Of a stretch of 28,243 nucleotides of DNA, positions 1 through 6,522 are shown piece after piece. Numbering within the stretch: position 1 is the stretch's first letter; each line of letters begins with the position of its first letter. A program made the translations under genes and the position numbers. The notes beneath the pieces were generated by a model. It searched no databases and was not told where the DNA came from. It saw only the letters and a program-made list of their open reading frames with translations. The stretch is from an uncultured Bacillota bacterium (GTDB taxonomy: Bacteria; Bacillota; Clostridia; Oscillospirales; Oscillospiraceae): assembly GCA_947383275.1 (NCBI GenBank), contig CANDCW010000029.1, positions 1-28,243 of the forward strand, written 5' to 3'.

Positions 1-5
1 AAACC

Positions 6-914
6 TTGATTTTCCTATACTTTCAGAAGTTACGTTATCTAACCTCAGCTTTTGAACGGCCCGCCGTTCAGAAATTGCTTGACCTGGTGCAAAAAGGAGC
101 AGTCAACTGTATCATTGTCAAGGATTTCAGCCGGTTCGACGGTAAAATGGAACCGGATGAAGAAGCCGCTGATACTGTCCGGCTGATTTTTACGCTGGCT
201 CAACAGGGAATGAGGGCAAAGGGAATCGTCAAGGCTCTGCATGAGCAGGATATCCCGACACCCGCTGAGTATAAAGCGGCTCATGGCTTTGTTGGCCACG
301 ATATCTCCCGAAGCAATGGCATCTGGTCTGAGAGTACCGTGGCCCGCATTCTGGAGGATAAACGCTACACTGGTATGTACATCATCGCTAAACGCGAGGT
401 GACCGAGGTAGGTGGGCATCGGGTCAAGCTGAAACCTGAGGACCAGTGGATAAAGATTCCGGACCATCACCCTCCAATCATTAGCCGAGAAATGTTTGAG
501 CAGGTGCAGACCTTACGACCGAAAAAATGCAGTGTGAAGAGAAATGTCAATACATATCCCCTGCATAGCAAGGTGTTTTGCGGCTGCTGCGGCCACGCTA
601 TGCCCCGGACATCCAACAAAAATCATGCCTATATTTGCCGGCACAGTCAGATAGATGAAGCGGTTCCCTGTCACGGTTTGAGGATTAAAGAGGCAGAACT
701 AGAGCAAATTGTATACGATAAAATGCTGTTGCGGTCTCAATCTGTTTCCGCTATCTGCACTTCGCCGGTCGAGTCAAACGAATTAGGAATAAGAATTGCT
801 GACTGTTTAGAACAGAAGCGAGACTTATATGAGCAGTTCGTACTGGAAAATATCGGCTTAGATGAATACAAGTTACAAAAGACTGATGTTGATGGAAGAA
901 TACGCTATAGGTAG
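6..914 (+). pseudogene. Large serine recombinase remnant (internally deleted)
   Basis: This is a remnant of a resolvase/invertase-type large serine recombinase, the integrase of many Firmicute conjugative elements. The first ~40 codons match the end of the catalytic domain (FERPAVQKLL, then CIIVKDFSRF). The reading then jumps at about position 140 straight into the Recombinase domain (MEPDEEAADTVRLIF). From memory of the family, about 100 residues including the rest of the catalytic domain are missing. The catalytic Ser near the N-terminus is not visible; the frame may enter from beyond the window edge. The zinc-ribbon domain is present (VFCGCCGHAM ... YICRH ... VPCHGL), and the C-terminal coiled coil is cut short where it overlaps the next gene. 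It should be inactive. The region is less GC-rich than the cobalamin operon, fitting acquired DNA. Confidence 0.8.
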
Positions 915-1773
915 ACATGCCATAGCGAAAAGCTGGCGAACTTATATGGATGCTGCGGTTAAATATGGTGAATGGTGTAAGCGGACATATCGATGCCGGC
1001 ATTTTGTGGACTGCCGTCCCCACATTCAGGACTATGCCGATTGGCTTGTTGAACAGGATAAAAGCCCCAGCACAGTCCATACTTACTTAGCGGGAGTTTG
1101 TCGTGTATTTGAGGTTCCTTTGGCAGACATCCAAAAGCCAAAGCGGGTCACTTCTCAAAACATCCGCAGCCGTGGACTCAAAAATGTGGATAGTCGGCAA
1201 GATACAAAAAGAGAGACATCCCCACAGCTATATGACTTCGCTAGTGTGGTGGGCATCCGAAGGGCTGAGTATACCCGACTCCGGGGTGATGATCTCGTGT
1301 ACGACGAGTCTGGATACCTCTGCGTCCGTATCCGGCGGGGCAAAGGTGGAAAATATCAGCTCCAGCGTATCCTGCCGGGCGATGAGATGTTTGTTCGGGC
1401 CCATTTCGATGGCTCTGCATCATTGGTATTCAAAAAGGCTGAGCTGGACAATCAGATTGATTTGCACCATCTGCGGGCGGTTCAAGCTCAACGGGCTTAC
1501 CAATACTATGTTGAGCGATTATGTAACGAGCCAGAATATCGAGCACAGTTAGAGGCAGAAATCAAAGTTCGGTGGCGCAAATATAACAAGCGGCGCTGGA
1601 AGCAACGTGAGTTTGGGGATTCGTATAAATTGCGCGGGTCTAATAAAGAACTGGCTCGGAGGCTGGGACGACCCACAGAGTATGACCGACTTGCGGTGTT
1701 GGCGACAAGTGTGTTCCACCTGTCGCACTGGCGGTGCGATGTTACTGTTTCCAATTATTTGTTGGCGTATTGA
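862..1773 (+). CDS. Tyrosine-type site-specific recombinase/integrase
   Basis: The product is 303 residues and cuts and rejoins DNA through a 3'-phosphotyrosine intermediate. Residues ~15-90 look like the SAM-like core-binding domain (YMDAAVKYGEWCKR). The catalytic half shows the first Arg in GIRRAEYTRLRGDDL (R133), the beta-hairpin Lys in RRGKGGKYQLQ (K161/K164), an HxxR box (H202-R205), a late His/Trp box (HLSHWR, H289) and a likely nucleophile Tyr near the C-terminus (Y299, in SNYLLAY). The full catalytic set suggests an intact enzyme. The start is uncertain: ATG codons at 862, 886 and 892 are in frame and none has a strong ribosome site. The gene overlaps the end of the serine recombinase remnant by ~50 nt, so two element fragments abut here. 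The attachment site and partner genes are not visible. Confidence 0.72.
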   Translation: MNTSYKRLMLMEEYAIGRHAIAKSWRTYMDAAVKYGEWCKRTYRCRHFVDCRPHIQDYADWLVEQDKSPSTVHTYLAGVCRVFEVPLADIQKPKRVTSQNIRSRGLKNVDSRQDTKRETSPQLYDFASVVGIRRAEYTRLRGDDLVYDESGYLCVRIRRGKGGKYQLQRILPGDEMFVRAHFDGSASLVFKKAELDNQIDLHHLRAVQAQRAYQYYVERLCNEPEYRAQLEAEIKVRWRKYNKRRWKQREFGDSYKLRGSNKELARRLGRPTEYDRLAVLATSVFHLSHWRCDVTVSNYLLAY

Positions 1774-1859
1774 TTTGAAGCTGTTTAGATTTATTATTGC
1801 ATTTACTTCAGTAGTTACTCTCATATAACGAAGAAACATAAGTAAATTGAATGTTCGTA

Positions 1860-1888
1860 TTGCACTGTTCAAGCATGTTGATTATACT
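1860..1888 (+). promoter_or_regulatory. Promoter of the Cys-rich protein gene
   Basis: TTGCAC at 1860-1865 and TATACT at 1883-1888 are separated by 17 bp. This is a good sigma-70/SigA-type promoter about 35 bp upstream of the 1922 start codon. It separates the small gene from the recombinase upstream. Function is inferred from the match alone. Confidence 0.5.
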
Positions 1889-1921
1889 ATTGTCATTCTC
1901 ATATTCAAAGGACTGAGACAT

Positions 1922-2188
1922 TTGGCTGCGGATAAAAAAAGCTCTTATTTCTCCCACCGGGAATGTGAATACTTTCCCTGCCATCCGGGGGCGGACCCGG
2001 AGGATTTCAACTGTCTGTTCTGCTGGTGTCCTCTCTATCTGCTGGGGCCCAGGTGCGGGGGAAACTTTGTGATCCGTCCTGATGGCCGCAAGGACTGTAC
2101 CGGCTGCCTCTACCCCCACCGGCGAGAGAACTATGGGGAGATTGTCCACCGATATGGCGAAATTGTGGAGGCTATGCCCAGCGAGTAA
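1922..2188 (+). CDS. Small Cys-rich metal-binding domain protein
   Basis: This is an 88-residue protein starting at TTG 1922, chosen because AAAGGA lies 9 nt upstream (1907-1912) and the promoter TATACT box is just before it. Cysteines occur as CEYFPC, then CLFCWC, then RCGG, then CTGC, which matches the 'cysteine-rich small domain' family (PF04071 as I recall it), a probable metal-binding fold. From memory, the same domain forms the C-terminal metallocentre region of some archaeal and Firmicute CobD enzymes (L-Thr-phosphate decarboxylase/kinase). Its position just before the cobalamin operon therefore suggests a cobalamin role, perhaps with the CobD encoded at 17999, which has no such tail. 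It is not under the riboswitch but has its own promoter. The family call is fairly sure; the role is inference. Confidence 0.75.
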   Translation: MAADKKSSYFSHRECEYFPCHPGADPEDFNCLFCWCPLYLLGPRCGGNFVIRPDGRKDCTGCLYPHRRENYGEIVHRYGEIVEAMPSE

Positions 2189-2195
2189 AAAACTA

Positions 2196-2224
2196 TTGCA
2201 AATTTTGTCGCTGCGTGATATGAT
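2196..2224 (+). promoter_or_regulatory. Promoter of the cobalamin operon
   Basis: TTGCAA at 2196-2201 and TATGAT at 2219-2224 are spaced by 17 bp, with a TG dinucleotide just before the -10 box (extended -10). Transcription would begin near 2231, about 20 nt before the riboswitch aptamer. It lies just after the stop codon of the Cys-rich gene. Confidence 0.6.
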
Positions 2225-2252
2225 ACGGAAAAATTGAATACAGAAAAGCGTT

Positions 2253-2420
2253 CGGTGCCGTGCTTCTTTAGGGGGCACGGATAATAGGGAAACAGGTGAA
2301 AGGCCTGTACGATCTCGTCACTGTATGTAATGAGCGCACCGTCTGAGTCGGAAAAGACAGCCACTGGCGAAAGCCGGGAAGGCGGCGGTGCGTGTTGACT
2401 TATGAGTCAGGAGACCTGCC
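2253..2420 (+). promoter_or_regulatory. Cobalamin (AdoCbl-type) riboswitch aptamer
   Basis: The classic conserved blocks occur in order. An opening stem is formed by GTGCCGTGC and GGGGCACGG. It is followed by ATAATAGGGAA, a CAGGTGAAAGGCCTG hairpin, a TCACTGTA block, then GCCACTGG with CCGGGAAGG. The B12 box AGTCAGGAGACCTGCC is at 2405-2420. The aptamer lies between the promoter and an intrinsic terminator, directly before cbiK and the whole cobalamin operon. Cobalamin binding is therefore expected to switch transcription of the ~18-kb operon off. The aptamer boundaries are approximate because the closing stem was judged by eye. Confidence 0.93.
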
Positions 2421-2478
2421 GGACTGCTGGTACAAGAGCGTATGCTCCAGGCCACGAGGTATTGGCTGTACCGTTTTA

Positions 2479-2502
2479 CCTTGGGAAATTCCCAGGGTTT
2501 TT
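2479..2502 (+). terminator. Riboswitch-controlled intrinsic terminator
   Basis: The stem CCTTGGG / CCCAGGG (7 bp with one G-U pair, 5-nt loop) is followed by five T residues at 2498-2502. Upstream, GGTACA (2429-2434) can pair with TGTACC (2467-2472), enclosing a small GAGC/GCTC hairpin; this may be part of the switching region. The placement between aptamer and cbiK indicates transcriptional rather than translational control. Confidence 0.75.
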
Positions 2503-2562
2503 GCGGCGTGGTCATCTTCGGGTGACTGCGTTTTATTTTGCGCATTTTAGGAGGTAAAGAAG

Positions 2563-3582
2563 ATGAAAACGAGAAAAATCTTTGCGCTGGTTCTCGCTTT
2601 GGCCATCACCCTGTCCATGCTGTCCGCCTGCGGCGGAAAGCAAAACAACCCCGGCAGTTCCAGTCAGGCTCCCGGGAATGCGTCCCAGAGCCAGCTCCAG
2701 GCCCCGGACGGCTCCGCCAGTGAGCCCCCTGCGGAGGATGACGAAGATTACACCACCGGCGATGCCTCCCTGGACAACCCCCGCAACCAGGACGGCATCG
2801 GCGAGACCGAGCTGCTGGTGGTCAGCTTCGGCACCAGCTTCAACGACAACCGCCGGCTGACCATCGGGGCCATTGAGGAGGCCATGGAGCAGGCGTTCCC
2901 GGACTATTCCGTCCGCCGGGGCTTCACCGCCCAGATCGTCATCGACCACATCCAGCGCCGGGACGGGGAGGTCATCGACAACGTGACCCAGGCCCTGGAC
3001 CGGGCGGCGGACAACAGGGTAAAGACCCTCATCGTCCAGCCCACCCACCTGATGAACGGCTTTGAGTACAACGACGTGGCGACCGAGGTGGCCCAGTACG
3101 CTGACGCCTTTGACAAGATCATTATGGGTGCCCCTCTGCTCACCTCTGACGAGGACTTTCAGATTGTGGCCCAGGCCATGGTGGACGCTACGCAGCAGTA
3201 TGACGACGGCAAGACCGCCATCTGCTTCATGGGTCACGGCACCGAGGCAGAGTCCAACGCCGTCTATGCCAAGATGCAGACCGTCCTCACCGACGGGGGC
3301 CACGGCAACTACTTCGTGGGCACCGTGGAAGCTGAGCCCTCCCTGGACACCGTGCTGGAACTGGTAAAGGCGGGGAACTATGAGAAGGTGGTCCTCCAGC
3401 CCATGATGATCGTGGCCGGGGACCACGCCAACAACGACATGGCCGGGGACGACGAGGACACCTGGAAAACCGCCTTTGAGGGAGCGGGCTATGAGGTGGA
3501 GTGCGTCCTCAAGGGCCTGGGGGAGTATGAGGCCGTCCAGCAGCTGCTGGTGGACCATGTGAAGGGAGCTGTCAGCAAATGA
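2563..3582 (+). CDS. cbiK: Lipoprotein sirohydrochlorin cobaltochelatase
   Basis: CbiK-family chelatases insert Co2+ into sirohydrochlorin at the start of the anaerobic corrin pathway. The 339-residue protein starts at ATG 2563 behind AGGAGG (2549-2554). Residues 1-23 are a lipoprotein signal ending in the lipobox LSAC (C23), followed by a low-complexity Ser/Gln/Pro linker to ~75. The chelatase fold covers ~82-339. Probable metal-ligand positions are H225 in MGHGTEAE, E257 in VEAEPS and H288 in GDHANN; VQPTHLMNGFEY is also typical. The enzyme should sit outside the membrane, which is unusual for a biosynthetic chelatase; a periplasmic CbiK is known from Desulfovibrio. It is the first gene after the riboswitch and is coupled to the next gene by an ATGA overlap. 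Haem or metal handling rather than biosynthesis is an alternative role. Confidence 0.9.
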   Translation: MKTRKIFALVLALAITLSMLSACGGKQNNPGSSSQAPGNASQSQLQAPDGSASEPPAEDDEDYTTGDASLDNPRNQDGIGETELLVVSFGTSFNDNRRLTIGAIEEAMEQAFPDYSVRRGFTAQIVIDHIQRRDGEVIDNVTQALDRAADNRVKTLIVQPTHLMNGFEYNDVATEVAQYADAFDKIIMGAPLLTSDEDFQIVAQAMVDATQQYDDGKTAICFMGHGTEAESNAVYAKMQTVLTDGGHGNYFVGTVEAEPSLDTVLELVKAGNYEKVVLQPMMIVAGDHANNDMAGDDEDTWKTAFEGAGYEVECVLKGLGEYEAVQQLLVDHVKGAVSK

Positions 3583-4454
3583 GAAAACTGGTTTACATCT
3601 GCGCCCTGCTCCTGCTTCTGACCGCCTGCGGGCAGGAAAGTCCCTCCTCTCAATCAGAGCCGCCTGCCGCCTCCGGTCAGGGGCAGGTAGCCTCCTCCAG
3701 CCAGATGGCCCCGGTGGAGAACGTGGTGGAGGCGGACATGGTCCCCATCTACGGCGGCTCCCTGAAGGACGGTACTTATCCCATTACAGTGGACTCCAGC
3801 TCCTCCATGTTCCAGATTGAGGGCTGCGAGCTGACGGTAAAAAACGGCCAGATGACCGCCGTCATGCACATGGGGGGCAAGGGGTATCTCAGCGTGTTCA
3901 TGGGCACTGGGGCGGAGGCCTCCAGGGACGCGGAAATTCCCTTTGAGGAGGACGAGGCGGGAAACCACACCTTCACCGTCCCGGTGGAGGGACTGGACAT
4001 GGGAATCCCCTGCGCCGCCTTCAGCAAGAATAAAGAAATTTGGTACGACCGCACCCTGGTGTTCCGGGCGGACTCTCTGCCGTTGGAGGCATTCCAAGAG
4101 GGGGTCTACCCCACCGCCTCTGATCTGAACCTGGCCGACGGGGACTACACCGTGGAGGTGGAGCTGTCCGGCGGTTCGGGCCGGGCCGGCGTTCAGTCCC
4201 CCGCCGCCTTGCGGGTGGAAAACGGAACGGCCTATGTCACCATCGTCTGGAGCAGCTCCAACTACGACTACATGCGCATGGGCGAGGAGCAGTTTTTCCC
4301 CGTCCAGACGGAAGGCAATTCCACCTTTGAGCTCCCCGTGTCCGTCTTTGACCGGAAGCTCACCGTCTGCGCCGACACCACCGCCATGAGCACCCCCCAC
4401 GAGATCGAATACGCCCTGCGGTTCGACTCCAAGTCTATCCAACCTGCGCCATGA
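3579..4454 (+). CDS. Duplicated-domain surface lipoprotein, unknown function
   Basis: This 291-residue lipoprotein (lipobox LTAC at C17) has a Ser/Gln-rich linker to ~residue 50. Two related beta-rich units follow. The first begins near LKDGTYPITVDS and contains ELTVKNGQMTAVMHM. The second begins near LADGDYTVEVEL and contains ALRVENGTAYVTIVWSSSNYDYM. The DGxYxVxV start, the 'V.NG.....I.WSS.NYDYM' core and the setting recall ligand-binding domains of Gram-positive haem/iron uptake (NEAT-like), but I cannot assign a family with confidence. It overlaps cbiK by ATGA at 3579-3582 and the binding-protein gene by ATGA at 4451-4454. All three exported proteins should therefore be made together. A role in capturing a tetrapyrrole, corrinoid or metal for the importer is inference. 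Confidence 0.8.
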   Translation: MRKLVYICALLLLLTACGQESPSSQSEPPAASGQGQVASSSQMAPVENVVEADMVPIYGGSLKDGTYPITVDSSSSMFQIEGCELTVKNGQMTAVMHMGGKGYLSVFMGTGAEASRDAEIPFEEDEAGNHTFTVPVEGLDMGIPCAAFSKNKEIWYDRTLVFRADSLPLEAFQEGVYPTASDLNLADGDYTVEVELSGGSGRAGVQSPAALRVENGTAYVTIVWSSSNYDYMRMGEEQFFPVQTEGNSTFELPVSVFDRKLTVCADTTAMSTPHEIEYALRFDSKSIQPAP

Positions 4455-5572
4455 GACGAAAAATCAGATTTCTCCCGCTCTTGCTCCTGCTGTTTCTGTG
4501 TTCCTGCGCGCCCAAGGAACAGCAGAGCGGGACCTGGGACGCCCTGGAGCTGGACCACAGCGTAGAACTACAATATGCCGCACAGTTTTCCATCGACCGC
4601 TATCAGGGCGAGTATCAGAAAATCACCATCGGGACAGACGGGGTCTATCTGGTAGTTCCAGAGGGGGGCGAGGTTCCGGAGGGCATCCCGGAGGACGTCA
4701 CCGTCCTCCGCCAGCCCCTGGACAGCATCTACCTGGTGGCCACCTCGGCCATGGACCTGTTCCGGGAGCTGGACGGCGTCGGGGCCGTCACCCTGTCAGG
4801 TACCGACGTCAACGGCTGGTACATCGACGAGGCAAAGCGGGCCATGGAGGAGGGCTCCATGGTCTATGCGGGAAAATACAGCGCCCCGGACTATGAGCTG
4901 ATCCTGGACAGGGGCTGCGATCTGGCGGTGGAGTCCACCATGATCTACCACAGCCCGGAGGTGAAGGAGCAGCTGGAGCGCTTTGGCGTCCCGGTGCTGG
5001 TGGAGCGGTCCAGCTATGAGAGCCACCCCCTGGGGCGGATGGAGTGGATCAAGCTCTACGGGGCTTTGCTGGGCAAGGAAAAAGAGGCGCAAGCCTATTT
5101 CGATGGCCTTTTAGAGCGGCTTGCCCCCATTTTGGAGCAAGAAAACACCGGCAAGACGGTGGCCTTCTTCTTCATCACTGCCAATGGCGGGGTGAATGTG
5201 CGCTGCTCCGGGGACTACATCGCCAAGGCCATCGGCCTGGCCGGAGGGGTGTACGCCTTCCCGGACCTGACCGGCGAAAGCAGCGTCCAGTCCACCATGA
5301 ACATCCAGATGGAGGAGTTCTACCAGAAAGCCCGGGATGCGGATATTCTGATCTACAACAGCACCATCGACGGGGAGCTGGAGACGCTGGACCAGCTGCT
5401 GGAAAAGAGCCCCGTGCTGGGGGATTTTAAGGCCGTACAGGGGGGGAACGTGTGGTGTACCGGGAAAAACTTCTTTCAGGAGAGCCTGGGCCTGGGGAAC
5501 TTCATGGTGGACCTTCACCGGGTCATGACGGAGGAAAAACCGCCGCTGACCTATCTCCATCCTCTGGCTTGA
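4451..5572 (+). CDS. ABC transporter substrate-binding lipoprotein, BtuF/FepB type
   Basis: This 373-residue protein has a lipoprotein signal with lipobox LCSC (C19). The mature region fits the two-lobed class III binding proteins (Peripla_BP_2/TroA fold) that carry corrinoids, haem or Fe-siderophores. Typical stretches are IYLVATSAMDLFRELDG near residue 100, the lobe-linking helix region around residues 170-210 (MEWIKLYGALLGKE), and a C-terminal half with ADILIYNSTIDGELETL and VQGGNVWCTGKNFF. It overlaps the upstream lipoprotein by ATGA and is followed by the matching permease and ATPase. The riboswitch-led cobalamin setting favours a corrinoid, cobalt or tetrapyrrole substrate, but the sequence does not fix specificity. 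Confidence 0.87.
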   Translation: MRRKIRFLPLLLLLFLCSCAPKEQQSGTWDALELDHSVELQYAAQFSIDRYQGEYQKITIGTDGVYLVVPEGGEVPEGIPEDVTVLRQPLDSIYLVATSAMDLFRELDGVGAVTLSGTDVNGWYIDEAKRAMEEGSMVYAGKYSAPDYELILDRGCDLAVESTMIYHSPEVKEQLERFGVPVLVERSSYESHPLGRMEWIKLYGALLGKEKEAQAYFDGLLERLAPILEQENTGKTVAFFFITANGGVNVRCSGDYIAKAIGLAGGVYAFPDLTGESSVQSTMNIQMEEFYQKARDADILIYNSTIDGELETLDQLLEKSPVLGDFKAVQGGNVWCTGKNFFQESLGLGNFMVDLHRVMTEEKPPLTYLHPLA

Positions 5573-6522
5573 GGTATGCCCTGGCGTTCCTGCTGCTGGT
5601 GGGACTGCTGGCCCTGCTGGCTGTGCTGAATCTGCGGGTGGGGAGCGTCCGGCAGGCGGACGGGGCCATCGTCTGGCGGCTGAGGGCTCCCCGGATGCTG
5701 GCGGCGGCAATCTTAGGGGGCGGGCTGTCCCTGTCCGGCTTCCTGCTCCAGACCTTCTTCGCCAACCCCATCGCCGGGCCCTTTGTGCTGGGTATCTCCT
5801 CCGGGGCCAAGCTGGCGGTGTCCCTGACCATGATTTTCCTGCTGAGCCGGGGGCTGGTGTCCACCTCGGCAGCCCTCATCGGCGCGGCGTTTCTGGGGGC
5901 CATGCTGTCCATGGGCTTCATCCTGCTCCTCTCTCGGTGGGTGCGGCGGATGTCCCTGCTGGTGGTGTGCGGGGTGATGATCGGCTACATCTGCTCCGCC
6001 ATCACTGACTTTGTGGTGGCTTTTGCCGAGGACAGCAACATCGTCAACCTCCACAACTGGTCCATGGGCAGCTTTTCCGGCATCTACTGGGACAGCGTGG
6101 GGGTGATCGCCCTGGTGACCGGGGCGGCGCTGGTTCTGATCTTTCTGCTGTCCAAGCCCATCGGGGCCTACCAGCTGGGAGAGGTCTACGCCCGGAGCAT
6201 GGGGGTGAACATCCGGCGGTTCCGGGTGGAGCTGATTTTGCTGTCCAGTCTGCTGTCCGCCTGCGTCACCGCTTTCGCCGGGCCGGTCTCCTTTGTAGGT
6301 ATCGCCGTCCCCCACCTGATGAAGCGGCTTTTTGGGACGGCCAAACCCATTCTGATGATTCCCGCCTGTTTCCTGGGGGGTGGAGCCTTCTGTCTGTTCT
6401 GCGACCTTATTGCCCGGACAGCCTTTGCCCCCCGGGAGATGAGCATCAGCTCGGTGACCGCCCTGCTGGGCGCACCGGTGGTGATTGCCATGCTGGCCGG
6501 GAGGAGGCGGGAGCATGATTAG
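5569..6522 (+). CDS. ABC transporter permease, FecCD/BtuC family
   Basis: This is an integral membrane subunit of the BtuCD/FecCD importer family. I chose TTG 5569, whose TTGA overlaps the stop of the binding-protein gene (5570-5572). It gives a 317-residue protein whose first membrane helix starts at residue ~3, as in the family. A longer open frame back to 5452 would add a Gly/Pro/His-rich, non-membrane segment inside the preceding gene. Around nine or ten hydrophobic segments are visible. Family marks are LRAPRMLAAAILGGGLSLSG, QTFFANPIAGPFVLGISSGA, and the C-terminal FAGPVSFVGIAVPHLMKRL, which contacts the ATPase. No strong ribosome site precedes the TTG, so translational coupling is likely. 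Confidence 0.87.
   Translation: MRYALAFLLLVGLLALLAVLNLRVGSVRQADGAIVWRLRAPRMLAAAILGGGLSLSGFLLQTFFANPIAGPFVLGISSGAKLAVSLTMIFLLSRGLVSTSAALIGAAFLGAMLSMGFILLLSRWVRRMSLLVVCGVMIGYICSAITDFVVAFAEDSNIVNLHNWSMGSFSGIYWDSVGVIALVTGAALVLIFLLSKPIGAYQLGEVYARSMGVNIRRFRVELILLSSLLSACVTAFAGPVSFVGIAVPHLMKRLFGTAKPILMIPACFLGGGAFCLFCDLIARTAFAPREMSISSVTALLGAPVVIAMLAGRRREHD

Noticed and set aside
2533..3558. Long minus-strand open frame opposite cbiK
   Set aside because: It is the mirror of a GC-rich real gene, gives a His/Val/Gly-rich protein without domain marks, and has no ribosome site. The same applies to long minus frames at 3654-4442, 5713-6516, 7397-8302, 11378-12553, 13406-14701, 18524-20032 and 25479-26426.
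5452..5568. Longer N-terminus for the permease
   Set aside because: The extra segment is Gly/Pro/His-rich, lies inside the binding-protein gene and precedes the first membrane helix; TTG 5569 with TTGA overlap fits the family length.
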